A stretch of DNA of 64,000 bases from Bacteroidaceae bacterium (GCA_017536695.1 JAFXGX010000074.1:16005-80004), one strand, 5' to 3'; numbered from the stretch's first letter, positions 1-8,852 are shown. The notes: generated from the sequence alone by a model not told the origin. Translations and numbers: made by a program.

Positions 1-1047
1 AGTTCCTGGAAAAAAGAAATGAAATCAGATGATCTTGGTTTCAGGCTAATCTGGAAATTTAATATTGAACGTCTTGGAAGAAGGAGTATTCATGAAATAC
101 TTCACCACCACAGGGATTCCCGAACCAACAATATTGGCCTTATCGAGAAATGGTTTAACAACGGCAGAGACTTAACAACCAATAAGCTAAGGAGCAGAAT
201 GGTTCTAATAGAAGCCGGAAAGTTCATAATGGGTGCCAATGAGAATCAAGACTTGACAGCAGATAAGAATGAAAGGCCAAGACATATAGTAGAGATTCCT
301 TACAATTACTATATGTGCGATATCCCCGTCACTCAACACCTCTGGAATCTTGTCATGTCCGAACAGAAGAACCCATCAACAAACAGACTTTCAGATAATC
401 TGCCACAAACTGATATTACATGGGATGATGCAATGGCTTTCATAGATGCTCTCAACAAGATGAGAAACGAACTGTCATTAAACCTGCCGGAAGAAACGGA
501 AGAAATGGTATTCCGTCTGCCAACAGAGGCTGAATGGGAATATGCCGCCAAGAATGGACACCTTATGACCGAAACATTCGATAAGGCATCATCAGTCATT
601 CCTAGAAGGGTTAATCTCAATGGGAATGAGGAAGATTGTGACTACAAGGTAAAAGATATTGACTATAACCTCTACTCGGGAAGCGATACGGCCTCTGATG
701 TAGCATGGTTTGATGAACCAGTAGTCAAGGAGGTCGCACTGAAGAAACCAAACAGCTTAGGTATCTACGATATGTCAGGTAACGTTTGGGAGTGGTGTCA
801 TGATGTCTACTATTGGGATATGTACGAAAACACCTACGGAGGTAGCGTTTCCAACCCGTTAGCTCCAGAGGACAATGGATACAATGCTCACGTATTTCGC
901 GGTGGCAGTTGGAAGTCCGCCATGTGGGACTGCCGTTGTACCAGAGCGAATTTCTGGATAGCATCCCACAAGAGCAATGATCTCGGATTCAGAGTTGTGT
1001 TAGGCAAACCTATAAACATAAAGAACTGCAATAAGGAGATTCTATGA
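1..1047 (+). CDS. SUMF1 (FGE-sulfatase) domain protein, 5' end outside window
   Basis: The frame is open from base 1, so the gene starts upstream. The ATG at 19 falls inside a stretch (SSWKKE..DDLGFRL) that resembles the end of a SUMF1 domain. A second, complete SUMF1 domain runs from about MVLIEAGKFIMGA (base 199) through the family motifs PVTQHLW, RLPTEAEWEYAA, SGNVWEWCHD and RGGSW to NDLGFRVVL near the stop. The protein therefore seems to carry two SUMF1 units. In true formylglycine-generating enzymes two cysteines follow the RGGS motif. By alignment the first is Ser here (GGSWKS) and the second is kept (DCRC). A formylglycine-generating role is thus doubtful; many bacterial SUMF1 proteins have other or unknown roles. 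The stop overlaps the start of the MATE gene, which suggests coupled translation. Confidence 0.85.
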   Translation, partial: SSWKKEMKSDDLGFRLIWKFNIERLGRRSIHEILHHHRDSRTNNIGLIEKWFNNGRDLTTNKLRSRMVLIEAGKFIMGANENQDLTADKNERPRHIVEIPYNYYMCDIPVTQHLWNLVMSEQKNPSTNRLSDNLPQTDITWDDAMAFIDALNKMRNELSLNLPEETEEMVFRLPTEAEWEYAAKNGHLMTETFDKASSVIPRRVNLNGNEEDCDYKVKDIDYNLYSGSDTASDVAWFDEPVVKEVALKKPNSLGIYDMSGNVWEWCHDVYYWDMYENTYGGSVSNPLAPEDNGYNAHVFRGGSWKSAMWDCRCTRANFWIASHKSNDLGFRVVLGKPINIKNCNKEIL

Positions 1048-2471
1048 AACACTTACTCAGACATACAGACACAGGACAACCATTCAGCGCCACTACAGAG
1101 AAGATGAGCTATAGAGAGCTGACCAAGACCATTCTTCTTTTGGGCACACCACTTATTGTAGGAGAACTTGGAGCTATTGCCCAGCAGTTTGCTGATACCA
1201 TGATGGTAGGTCATTATGGAACGAATGAATTAGCCGCTGCAGGTTTTGTCAATAGCATTTTCTATTTTGTCATATTTCTTACCTTGGGCATGTCTTATGC
1301 CTCTACTCCACTTATTGGGAGTGCATTCGGGAAAAAGGATAATGACAGCGTTTTCCGCATTTTTGCAGGAAGTATCATTGTAAACCTTCTGGTAGGCATG
1401 TTCTTTGTCATTCTTCTTCTACTTGTCTATTTCAACTTGGAAACGCTCTTCTTCAACTCCGATTCTGACCTATTCCATCAGCCATATGAGATTCTGGATT
1501 TGTCAAAGAGTTATTTGTTAATACTAACCATTTCTGTTCCGTTCATGACAATGTTCTATGCATGCAAGCAATATCTTGACGGTATAGGAAATACACAGGT
1601 ATCAATGTGGGTAATGCTTTTTGCCAATATACTTAACATTGTACTTAACTGGTGTTTGATTTTTGGACATTGTGGTTTTGAGCCTATGGGTCTTTTGGGA
1701 GCAGGTTTATCAACACTCATTTCAAGAGTGGCACAGCTTTTGATAATCATGTTTGTGGTATACAGAACCGATACGGTAAGAACTAGAATAAACAACCTGC
1801 TAAAGAGCCATCTAAGACCGACAACAGAAGATCTCCGGGAACTGTTCAGATTAGGAATACCCATCAGCATTCAGTTAGGTCTTGAGATAGGAGCTTTCAA
1901 TGTGTGCGGTATCTTCATGGGATGGTTAGGCACACTGCCACTGGCCGCCCATCAAACGATGTATACGATTTCAACTCTATGTTTCCAGATTCTTTACGGA
2001 ATCGGTGCAGCTGGGACCATTATAATCAGTCATTTCTATGGAGTAAAGGCATGGGATAATATAAAGAGAACAGCTAATACAACTTTTATAGTAGCTCTAA
2101 TATTAGTAACAATTCAGACCATTGGAATACTCGTATTCATCAAACCATTGTCGGCATGCTTTACCAATGATACAGGAGTCATCGAATTGATGTATCTAAT
2201 ACTGCCAAGCTTTGTAATATATCAGTTTGGAGACTGCACACAAATAGTCTATGCCAATGCACTCAGAGGAATTGAAGACACAAAACCATTGGCATACATC
2301 GCTGTTTTTGCATACATTCTTGTATGCCTTCCACTATCCTATCTTATTGCATTTAAATTTGGATTTGGAGTCTCAGGAGTGTGGATGGGTATTCCAATAG
2401 GTCTATCCTTGGCCGGACTGCTCTTCTTTACAAGATTCAGAAGAAAGCTAAAAGTTTTAATGTCCAAATGA
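1044..2471 (+). CDS. MATE family multidrug/organic cation exporter
   Basis: This 475-residue membrane protein has about twelve hydrophobic segments and the MATE hallmarks: an N-terminal repeat opening near LLLGTPLIVGELGAIAQQ, followed by FADTMMVGHYGTNELAAAG, and a related second half starting near RLGIPISIQLGLEIGAF. Proteins of this family export organic cations, drugs or metabolites from the cytoplasm using Na+ or H+ gradients. Length fits the family. The ATG overlaps the upstream TGA (ATGA), so it is coupled to the SUMF1 protein. A natural guess is that it exports a product linked to that protein, but nothing in the sequence proves this. MSYREL at 1104 is an alternative start. Confidence 0.9.
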   Translation: MKHLLRHTDTGQPFSATTEKMSYRELTKTILLLGTPLIVGELGAIAQQFADTMMVGHYGTNELAAAGFVNSIFYFVIFLTLGMSYASTPLIGSAFGKKDNDSVFRIFAGSIIVNLLVGMFFVILLLLVYFNLETLFFNSDSDLFHQPYEILDLSKSYLLILTISVPFMTMFYACKQYLDGIGNTQVSMWVMLFANILNIVLNWCLIFGHCGFEPMGLLGAGLSTLISRVAQLLIIMFVVYRTDTVRTRINNLLKSHLRPTTEDLRELFRLGIPISIQLGLEIGAFNVCGIFMGWLGTLPLAAHQTMYTISTLCFQILYGIGAAGTIIISHFYGVKAWDNIKRTANTTFIVALILVTIQTIGILVFIKPLSACFTNDTGVIELMYLILPSFVIYQFGDCTQIVYANALRGIEDTKPLAYIAVFAYILVCLPLSYLIAFKFGFGVSGVWMGIPIGLSLAGLLFFTRFRRKLKVLMSK

Positions 2472-2475
2472 GGTA

Positions 2476-2565
2476 ATGGCAGCGTTCATGAAAGGATTCC
2501 AAAGCACTTCAACACAGAACGATATTGTTATCAATCTACTTGCAAAAATGATAGGTTCCACTTAA
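2476..2565 (+). CDS. possible 29-residue small ORF after MATE gene
   Basis: An ATG four bases after the MATE stop opens a 29-codon frame (MAAFMKGFQS... to TAA at 2563). The predicted peptide is partly amphipathic (VINLLAKMIG). I do not recognise it. It could be a small protein co-translated with the MATE gene, a gene remnant or chance. Confidence 0.2.
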   Translation: MAAFMKGFQSTSTQNDIVINLLAKMIGST

Positions 2566-2584
2566 GAAATGAATATTCATTTCT
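2565..2584. terminator. palindrome between convergent MATE and recG genes
   Basis: A perfect palindrome with 10-base arms (AGAAATGAAT / ATTCATTTCT) lies exactly between the convergent genes and touches the recG stop. Its position suits a bidirectional terminator, but the stem is AT-rich and there is no clear T-run. Confidence 0.35.
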
Positions 2585-4683
2585 CATGAAATCGCTCCCC
2601 AGTTCCAGTTCTTCATGTTCTTTATTGTGCGCAGACGCTCCCACAGCACCTTATATTGAGGCAGATTACGCTCAGGGTCGGCATTCACTACCTCGCGTGC
2701 CACCTCGCGCACGTACTGCAGGAGCTGTTCATCGCGGGCAAGGTTCGCAATCTTTAGGTCAAAGGCAATTCCGCTCTGCTGCGTACCCTCCATGTCGCCG
2801 GGACCGCGCAGCTTGAGGTCGGCCTCGGCAATCTCAAAGCCGTCGTTGCTGGTCGTCATTATCTCCATACGCTTGCGGGTCTCCTCGGAGAGCTTGTTGC
2901 CGGTAACGAGTATACAGTACGACTGTGAAGCTCCACGCCCCACCCTGCCACGCAACTGGTGAAGCTGAGACAGTCCGAAACGTTCGGCATTCTCAATTAC
3001 CATTACCGAGGCATTCGGTACATCCACACCCACCTCGATTACCGTCGTTGAGACAAGCAGCTGTGTCTCGCCCGACGCGAAACGACGCATCTCCTCATCC
3101 TTCTCCTTGGGTTTCATCTTGCCATGCAGCTTGCTGAGCCTGTAGTCGCAGAAGATGTTACACAACTGCTTGTAACCGTCCTCAAGGTTCTTGAGGTCCA
3201 GCTTCTCGCTCTCGCTGATGAGAGGATAGACCACATAGGCCTGTCGCCCCTCCTGTAGCTGCTTGCGTATGAAGGAATACATGCTGTCGGCGCGGTTACG
3301 GAATATGTGCGTTGTAGTGATTGGCTTACGGCCCGGGGGCAGTTCATCGATGACGGAGACCTCAAGGTCGCCATAGAGCGTCATGGCCAACGTACGGGGA
3401 ATAGGTGTCGCTGTCATGACCAGTATATGAGGCGGGATATTGTTCTTTGCCCACATCTTGGCACGTTGAACCACGCCGAACCTGTGCTGCTCATCAATGA
3501 CTACAAGGCCAAGGTTGTAGAAGAGCACATTATCTTCGAGCACGGCATGAGTGCCTACGAGGATGTCAACCCCGCCGTCGGCAAGTGCCTCGAAAAGCGG
3601 AGTACGCTCTTTCTGCCTGGTGCTGCCTGTAAGCAATTCCACCCTGACAGGCAAGTCACCGAGCATGCGGCGTATGGTGGCAAAATGCTGCTCGGCAAGA
3701 ATCTCTGTCGGCGCAAGGATACATGCCTGATAACCGTTGTCCTTGGCCAGCAGCATCGACAGCAATGCGACAAGAGTCTTTCCGCTGCCTACATCGCCCT
3801 GCAACAGGCGGTTCATCTGACGATTGCTGTTGACATCGGCACGTATCTCACGCACCACCCTTTTCTGCGCCCCTGTAAGCTCGAATGGAAGGTTCTCATG
3901 ATAGAAACGGTTGAACATGTCACCAACCTTTGCGAAACGGTGCCCAAGATAACGCATCTGCCTGTCGCGTGCATACTGGAGAATATTGAGCTGTATATAG
4001 AAGAGCTCCTCGAACTTCAGCCTGTACTGAGCCAGCTGCAGTTCTTTAGTGTTCTTGGGGAAATGTATTATCCGCAAGGCGTCATCGAGCGACATCAGCC
4101 CATGCTTGCGTATGATATCATCGGAAAGCGTCTCGGGTATTTCCGCTGTGAGCAACCCGAAAAGGTTATGTACCAGTTTAGCCATGGCATTGGAGTTCAG
4201 CCCATGGCGTTTCATCTTCTCGGTAGTATTGTAATAGGGTTGTAGCCCCATGCTGCTCAACTGGAGCGTGGAAGCATCGTCAACGTCAGGATGCGCGATA
4301 TTTACCCTGCCGTTGAACATCGAAGGCTTGCCGAACACCACATACTGCGTGGCCACTTTCAGACGGTTCTTCACATACTTGATACCCTTGAACCAGACAA
4401 GGTCGACAAATGCCGTACCGTCGGTAAAATGAGCCACAAGACGACGTCCTGCCCCCTCGCCCAGCTCTTCGAACGAGCGTATCTCGCCAAGCAGCTGCAC
4501 ATGCTGCAGATGACCGCCAAGCTCATTTACCTTGTAGATGCGGCTGCGGTCGATATATTTATACGGGAAATAGTACAAAAGGTCATACAGGGAACGTATG
4601 TTCAGTTCCCCGCCGAGGATGGAAGCACGCTGCTCGCCGACACCCGGAAGAAACTTTATATTTCTTGTTGCGGTATCCAGCAT
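2584..4683 (-). CDS. recG: ATP-dependent DNA helicase RecG
   Basis: RecG remodels stalled replication forks and Holliday junctions and limits unwanted priming. At 699 residues the length is typical. The N-terminal wedge/OB-fold region covers roughly residues 1-250. The helicase core shows Walker A GDVGSGKT (296-303), the DEQH box (397-400) with the typical HRFGVVQR continuation, motif III MTATPIPRTLAMT, and the C-terminal QLRGRVGRG segment found in RecG and Mfd. The ATG at 4683 lies inside the 3' end of ispD (28-base overlap), which suggests coupled translation as the last gene of the run starting at pdxJ. Confidence 0.97.
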   Translation of the reverse strand: MLDTATRNIKFLPGVGEQRASILGGELNIRSLYDLLYYFPYKYIDRSRIYKVNELGGHLQHVQLLGEIRSFEELGEGAGRRLVAHFTDGTAFVDLVWFKGIKYVKNRLKVATQYVVFGKPSMFNGRVNIAHPDVDDASTLQLSSMGLQPYYNTTEKMKRHGLNSNAMAKLVHNLFGLLTAEIPETLSDDIIRKHGLMSLDDALRIIHFPKNTKELQLAQYRLKFEELFYIQLNILQYARDRQMRYLGHRFAKVGDMFNRFYHENLPFELTGAQKRVVREIRADVNSNRQMNRLLQGDVGSGKTLVALLSMLLAKDNGYQACILAPTEILAEQHFATIRRMLGDLPVRVELLTGSTRQKERTPLFEALADGGVDILVGTHAVLEDNVLFYNLGLVVIDEQHRFGVVQRAKMWAKNNIPPHILVMTATPIPRTLAMTLYGDLEVSVIDELPPGRKPITTTHIFRNRADSMYSFIRKQLQEGRQAYVVYPLISESEKLDLKNLEDGYKQLCNIFCDYRLSKLHGKMKPKEKDEEMRRFASGETQLLVSTTVIEVGVDVPNASVMVIENAERFGLSQLHQLRGRVGRGASQSYCILVTGNKLSEETRKRMEIMTTSNDGFEIAEADLKLRGPGDMEGTQQSGIAFDLKIANLARDEQLLQYVREVAREVVNADPERNLPQYKVLWERLRTIKNMKNWNWGAIS

Positions 4684-5354
4684 TCCATCAAGGTTCTTGC
4701 AACCAGCATATCGAACGGAGTTGTCAGCTTGATATTCTCCCTGTTGCCCTCAACAGCGACAACATCCTTGCCCGAAGCCTCGACAACCGATGCATCATCG
4801 GTAAATGTCTCGACAAAGCGTTGCTCATATGCCTTGCGCAGGACAGAGAGCTTGAACACCTGAGGGGTCTGCACAAGGCGGTAACGGTCGCGCGGAACCA
4901 CCTCGGTCACGCCATCGGCACCGACAATGTGACGCAGACTGTCCTGAAGGTCAATCATCGGTATTGCCGCACCATGAATCCACGCCTCGCGGAAACAGTC
5001 ATCAATGACCCTCTGTGACACAAACGGGCGCACGCCGTCATGCACACCTACAAGAGCCTCATCAATGTCATCCACCTGGGCAAGACCATTCTGTACCGAG
5101 TGGAAACGTGTTGCTCCACCCTGTGTAAGCAGTAGAGGAACGGCAAACTCATACTGCCTGCACATCTCCTTCCACAGGTCGAACTGCTCGGCAGGCAGCA
5201 CAAGCACCAACTGCATGGCAGGGTCTATTGCATGCAGACGCTCGAGAGTAACCATAAGCACCGGTTTGTTCCCGATTACCTGAAACTGCTTGGGAACCTC
5301 TCCCCCCATGCGAAGGCCCTTGCCTCCTGCCACGACTATAATATATTTTTTCAT
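4656..5354 (-). CDS. ispD: 2-C-methyl-D-erythritol 4-phosphate cytidylyltransferase
   Basis: IspD catalyses the CTP-dependent step that converts MEP to CDP-methylerythritol in the non-mevalonate isoprenoid pathway (cytoplasm). The 232-residue protein begins with the nucleotide-binding loop VAGGKGLRMGGEVPKQF, which includes the conserved RMG..PKQF residues. It also carries the GVHDGVRPFV segment and the C-terminal TDDASVVEASG and EGNRENIKLTTPFD motifs that define IspD. The first residues of the loop differ slightly from the usual AAGxGxRM. The gene sits between the DJ-1 gene and recG and overlaps recG. Confidence 0.95.
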   Translation of the reverse strand: MKKYIIVVAGGKGLRMGGEVPKQFQVIGNKPVLMVTLERLHAIDPAMQLVLVLPAEQFDLWKEMCRQYEFAVPLLLTQGGATRFHSVQNGLAQVDDIDEALVGVHDGVRPFVSQRVIDDCFREAWIHGAAIPMIDLQDSLRHIVGADGVTEVVPRDRYRLVQTPQVFKLSVLRKAYEQRFVETFTDDASVVEASGKDVVAVEGNRENIKLTTPFDMLVARTLMECWIPQQEI

Positions 5355-5449
5355 AAACGATTCTTTACATTATTGACAACGACGCCCACAGCAAGCCCAT
5401 GAGTGCCATTGCTTAAGATTAATTACAGGCCATAGCAGCCCGTTCCGCC

Positions 5450-5995
5450 TCAGAACTGCATCTGAGAGCGCAACGTTGCCACCACCCCGGCACCGCAGAG
5501 ACGTTCAACGACAGCAAAGCCGAAGTCAAAAGAGACACCGGGACCGCAGCCGGTAATGATGTTACCGTCCTCCTGGACTGGAGCGGCGGTATATTCGGCA
5601 CCGAAGAGGTCACCCTCGCATCCCGGATAGCATGTAGCCTTGCGACCCTCAAGGATTCCTATGCGGCCGAAGACCATAGGTGCTGCACATATCGCAGCAA
5701 GAAGCATCCCCTTTGCATTGGCATCGACAAGTGCAGCGCGCAATGGCTCATGAGCCGACAGATTGTCAGTACCCACGCCACCGCCGGGCAGCACCAGAGC
5801 CGAAGCGTCATCAAACGACACATCCTCATAGAGTGCATCGGCAACAACGGTGACACCTTGTGCCGAGATGACCTCGGCGCGTTTCATTATAGAGACCGTC
5901 ACAACCTCAATGCCCGCACGACGCATCACGTCAACGGGAGCCAATGCCTCGACGGTCTCGAAACCGTCGGCAAGGAACAGATATACTTTCTTCAT
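5450..5995 (-). CDS. DJ-1/PfpI family protein (YajL-like)
   Basis: This cytoplasmic protein of 181 residues belongs to the DJ-1/ThiJ/PfpI superfamily, whose members are linked to oxidative stress, glyoxalase or chaperone activities. The nucleophile elbow AAICAAPMVFG places the conserved Cys at residue 103. The acidic partner near the N-terminus lies in FLADGFETVEALAPVD, and the PGG.G turn (LVLPGGG) is present. The ATG at 5995 starts two bases after the tonB stop; an in-frame TTG at 6001 is less likely. The biochemical activity cannot be told from sequence alone. Confidence 0.9.
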   Translation of the reverse strand: MKKVYLFLADGFETVEALAPVDVMRRAGIEVVTVSIMKRAEVISAQGVTVVADALYEDVSFDDASALVLPGGGVGTDNLSAHEPLRAALVDANAKGMLLAAICAAPMVFGRIGILEGRKATCYPGCEGDLFGAEYTAAPVQEDGNIITGCGPGVSFDFGFAVVERLCGAGVVATLRSQMQF

Positions 5996-5997
5996 AA

Positions 5998-6834
5998 TCA
6001 ATAATTCATTTTAAACCTGAATGTTATGGTACCATTCTCATTCTCAGTAAGTTCAGAGACCTTGTTGAACCTTATCTTCATAGCCTCCTTCTCGGCAACA
6101 CGCTTGAGTGTAACAGATGTAGTCCTTGCATTGGCACTCACCACCTGACCCATAGGGTTCACGGTCACATGAACGACAACAGTACCCTCTTCCTGTACAG
6201 GAATCTTCCTGTTCAGTTCGCCAACGACCTTACGGTTACCAACACTTGCCTCAATGCCGTGTCCGTTGCCCGTACCTGTTTCAAATCCTCTGTCGGTGCC
6301 ACCTTCTTCTGTACCCGAGTTACCGACACCGTCATTCTTGCCTCCTGAGCTGCTTATCTGCCCCGACTTGCCGAATGAGCCTGCCACAGACTTGGCAATC
6401 TTCTCCTTTGCCTTGCGCTCAGCCTCTTCCTTGGCCCTTTGTTCAGCCTCATCGGCAGCCTTGTGCCTCTCTTCCTCGGCACGTCTCTTGTCAGCCTCGC
6501 TCTGAACCGGTTTCTTATCTTTGTTTACGGACTTTACGGTGTCTACAGGAATGCTCTGCTCATCCCTCTGTGCGATAAGAGGCTCTTCTACAGCCTTCGA
6601 GGGGGTATTCTGCGCAGATGGCACCTCTTGCGGCCTCTCAGCGGGAACAACCTTAGCCTCGAAGAACTCCTCACCTGCCACATCCTCGACGGCACCCTGC
6701 ATCTCAATGTTGCTCTTCTCGGGCTGCGGCGGAATCTGTTCCATTACCAGCAGATAAAGCAGAAGCAGCACCAGTATGTGAAATACCGCTGTACCGATGA
6801 TTCCGTATATCTTCTCTTTAGAAAAATCCTTCAT
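5998..6834 (-). CDS. tonB: TonB family energy transducer
   Basis: TonB carries proton-motive energy from the ExbB-ExbD complex to outer-membrane receptors. The 278-residue protein has a short cytoplasmic N-terminus, one membrane anchor (about residues 9-31, FHILVLLLLYLLVM), and a charged periplasmic linker. The linker has a Lys/Glu/Ala-rich helical stretch (about 120-150) and a Gly/Ser-rich part. The C-terminal TonB domain follows (NRKIPVQEEGTVVVHVTVNPMG region to the end). The ATG at 6834 overlaps the exbD stop as TGATG, indicating coupling; an upstream GTG at 6837 is in frame but unlikely. Divergent linkers are normal for Bacteroidales TonB. Confidence 0.9.
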   Translation of the reverse strand: MKDFSKEKIYGIIGTAVFHILVLLLLYLLVMEQIPPQPEKSNIEMQGAVEDVAGEEFFEAKVVPAERPQEVPSAQNTPSKAVEEPLIAQRDEQSIPVDTVKSVNKDKKPVQSEADKRRAEEERHKAADEAEQRAKEEAERKAKEKIAKSVAGSFGKSGQISSSGGKNDGVGNSGTEEGGTDRGFETGTGNGHGIEASVGNRKVVGELNRKIPVQEEGTVVVHVTVNPMGQVVSANARTTSVTLKRVAEKEAMKIRFNKVSELTENENGTITFRFKMNY

Positions 6835-7250
6835 CACTTTCTATCGGGTTGGCGCGTAGCAAGCACCATCTTGAACTCGTTATCATTTGCAATGTTAAGC
6901 ACCTTCACAACCTCGCCATATGGTATTGAGACGTCGGCATACAGGGCAACATACATCTCGTTGTCCTTCTCGCGGCATTCGAACAGGAACGCGGTCAGCT
7001 CCTCATGACCGGTTATCTGTACAGGTTCATCCTTGTCCCACTGGACAAACATGTTCAGTTCCTGGTCTATTGTCACACGCGCCATCGGTTTGGCGTGTGT
7101 CTGCGCCTTACCCTCGGGCAACAGCACCTTTATCGCATTAGGCGCAACGATAGTCGATGTCAGCATGAAGAATATCAGCAGCAAGAAGATGATATCCGTC
7201 ATCGATGACATTGAGAAACCATCAATGGCCTTTGTCTTTCTCTTTATCAT
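6834..7250 (-). CDS. exbD: ExbD/TolR family biopolymer transport protein
   Basis: A 138-residue inner-membrane protein with one N-terminal membrane span (DIIFLLLIFFMLTSTIV) and a small periplasmic domain. The membrane span contains the conserved Asp in SSMTDIIFLL, which takes part in proton movement in ExbD/TolR proteins. Together with the exbB gene 11 bases upstream and tonB downstream it forms the standard energy-coupling complex for TonB-dependent uptake. Confidence 0.93.
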   Translation of the reverse strand: MIKRKTKAIDGFSMSSMTDIIFLLLIFFMLTSTIVAPNAIKVLLPEGKAQTHAKPMARVTIDQELNMFVQWDKDEPVQITGHEELTAFLFECREKDNEMYVALYADVSIPYGEVVKVLNIANDNEFKMVLATRQPDRK

Positions 7251-7261
7251 ATCAACTGTGT

Positions 7262-8038
7262 TTATTCCTGTGAATTGCCATTCCTTATATCAGAAACAAT
7301 CTCAAGGAAGGATATTATATCCGCCTCCATAAGGTTCTGGGCCTTGTCTACCCTTGCCACAAGATAGTTATAGGCAAAAATTGCTATGATACCCACGATG
7401 AGACCGCCCACTGTCGTGACCATGGCCTCATATATACCGCCTGAAAGCAGTGACACATCGATGTTGTTGCCGGCGTTCGACATCTGCCAGAAAGCCTGCA
7501 CCATACCTGTCACCGTACCCAGAAAACCGAGCATAGGAGCAACGGCTGCAATTGTAGAGAGAATAGGAAGGCCCTTCTCAAGAGCGGCAATCTCAAGTGC
7601 TGCATTGTTCTCGAGCACCTGGCGTAGAGAAGGCAGGTCAAGATTGGAATCCTTCACTCCTTTAACCAGGATGCGCGACATCGGAGTGTTCATTCTCTCA
7701 CAATAGTTCATCGCCGACTTCGGGTCGTTGTCACGCAGATTGTCATTGATGCGGTCGAGTAGATAAGGATTCTTCTGCATCGCCTTGCGCAATGTCATGA
7801 AACGCTCCACGAAGATGTAGATACCCAATATTGACAATATCGCCAATACAATCATAATCCAACCGCCCTTGACGGCGAGGTCAAGAATGTTCAAAGTCTC
7901 CTGTACAGGCTCTGCAACCTGTGTGATAACCTCCGCGCCAATTACTTCCGCGCCTGTTACCTCCGCGCTTACCGCCTCAGCAGCGGCTCCAGTCAAAAAA
8001 ATCATAGTCAGTATTGTTTTAATTATTTTGTCAGACAT
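7262..8038 (-). CDS. exbB: MotA/TolQ/ExbB proton channel family protein
   Basis: This is the membrane proton-channel partner of ExbD. The 258-residue protein has an N-terminal hydrophobic segment, which in this family may be a cleaved signal. A short repetitive segment follows (SAEVTGAEVIGAEVI), then three membrane spans typical of ExbB: GGWIMIVLAILSILGIYIFV, the TIAAVAPMLGFLGTVTGMV block, and MVTTVGGLIVGIIAIFAY. The signature GFLGTVTGMV..F is intact. The start overlaps the end of pdxJ by 16 bases. The pdxJ-exbB-exbD-tonB order is, as I recall, common in Bacteroidales. Confidence 0.95.
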   Translation of the reverse strand: MSDKIIKTILTMIFLTGAAAEAVSAEVTGAEVIGAEVITQVAEPVQETLNILDLAVKGGWIMIVLAILSILGIYIFVERFMTLRKAMQKNPYLLDRINDNLRDNDPKSAMNYCERMNTPMSRILVKGVKDSNLDLPSLRQVLENNAALEIAALEKGLPILSTIAAVAPMLGFLGTVTGMVQAFWQMSNAGNNIDVSLLSGGIYEAMVTTVGGLIVGIIAIFAYNYLVARVDKAQNLMEADIISFLEIVSDIRNGNSQE

Positions 8039-8742
8039 TTCTTGTAGGCGGCAATTGTCGCTTCAAGACCCATGTAAAGGGCATCGCATATAAGGGCATG
8101 CCCTATCGACACCTCATCGACCCATGTGATTACATCGGTAAAGTACTTCAGGTTCTCAAGGCTGAGGTCGTGACCGGCATTAAGACCTATACCAAGCTGT
8201 TTCACACGCTTTGCCGTCTCGAGGAACGGCGCAATTGCAGCCTCGGGATTCGTGGGGTACATATGGGCATAGGGGCCCGTGTAAAGCTCAACACGGTCTG
8301 TGCCCGCCATTGCCGCATACTCGGCCATCCTGGGGTCGGCATCGATGAACACCGAACTGCGGATGCCTGCAGCACGCAGGTCGTTGAGGATATCGCGCAG
8401 GAACTCCTGTTCGGTAACAGTGTTCCAACCACTGTTCGATGTCAGCTGGTCGGGCTTGTCAGGAACCAGCGTCACCTGTGAAGGACGCACCCGCAGCACC
8501 AGGTCCATAAAATCCCTTGTAGGATACCCTTCGATGTTGAACTCCGTACGCAACACAGCCTGCAACGCAGGAACATCATCACGTCGTATGTGACGTTCAT
8601 CGGGACGCGGATGGACAGTTATTCCATCGGCGCCGAAGAGCTCGCAATCCTTCGCCACCTTGATGATATCGGGATTATTCCCGCCACGGGCGTTCCTGAT
8701 TGTCGCCACTTTGTTGATATTTACACTAAGCTTTGTTCTCAT
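8023..8742 (-). CDS. pdxJ: pyridoxine 5'-phosphate synthase
   Basis: PdxJ condenses 1-deoxyxylulose 5-phosphate with aminoacetone 3-phosphate to make pyridoxine 5'-phosphate (vitamin B6, DXP-dependent route). The start was placed at the ATG at 8742 because the protein then opens with the family sequence TKLSVNINKVATIRNARGG, giving 239 residues, the usual length. Conserved blocks include ADGITVHPRPDERHI, EFNIEGYPT, VTLVPDKPDQLTSN and the C-terminal EVSIGHALICDALYMGLE. It is the first gene of the run towards recG. Confidence 0.96.
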   Translation of the reverse strand: MRTKLSVNINKVATIRNARGGNNPDIIKVAKDCELFGADGITVHPRPDERHIRRDDVPALQAVLRTEFNIEGYPTRDFMDLVLRVRPSQVTLVPDKPDQLTSNSGWNTVTEQEFLRDILNDLRAAGIRSSVFIDADPRMAEYAAMAGTDRVELYTGPYAHMYPTNPEAAIAPFLETAKRVKQLGIGLNAGHDLSLENLKYFTDVITWVDEVSIGHALICDALYMGLEATIAAYKKCLTK

Positions 8743-8802
8743 AATCAAGCACCTCTTACCGCTGACAAGCCACAATCCATGCAACTTATCAATATTTTTT
8801 TG

Positions 8803-8810
8803 CAAAAATA
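8803..8810 (-). promoter_or_regulatory. possible -7 box for pdxJ
   Basis: Read on the minus strand the sequence is TATTTTTG, matching the Bacteroidetes -7 consensus TAnnTTTG, 60 bases upstream of the pdxJ ATG. No TTG is seen at the expected -33 distance, so this is tentative. Confidence 0.35.
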
Positions 8811-8844
8811 GCACAAATAAAAAATATTATAATATAATTTATCT

Positions 8845-8852
8845 TAATTTTG
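8845..8852 (+). promoter_or_regulatory. possible -7 box for nadK
   Basis: TAATTTTG matches TAnnTTTG and lies 108 bases before the nadK start in the AT-rich gap shared with pdxJ. No good -33 element is visible. Confidence 0.35.

Noticed and set aside
1..1047. SUMF1 protein as a true formylglycine-generating enzyme for a sulfatase
   Set aside because: First catalytic Cys position is Ser and no sulfatase gene is nearby.
3307..4245. 312-codon plus-strand frame inside recG
   Set aside because: Antisense shadow of RecG, whose motifs cover the same bases.
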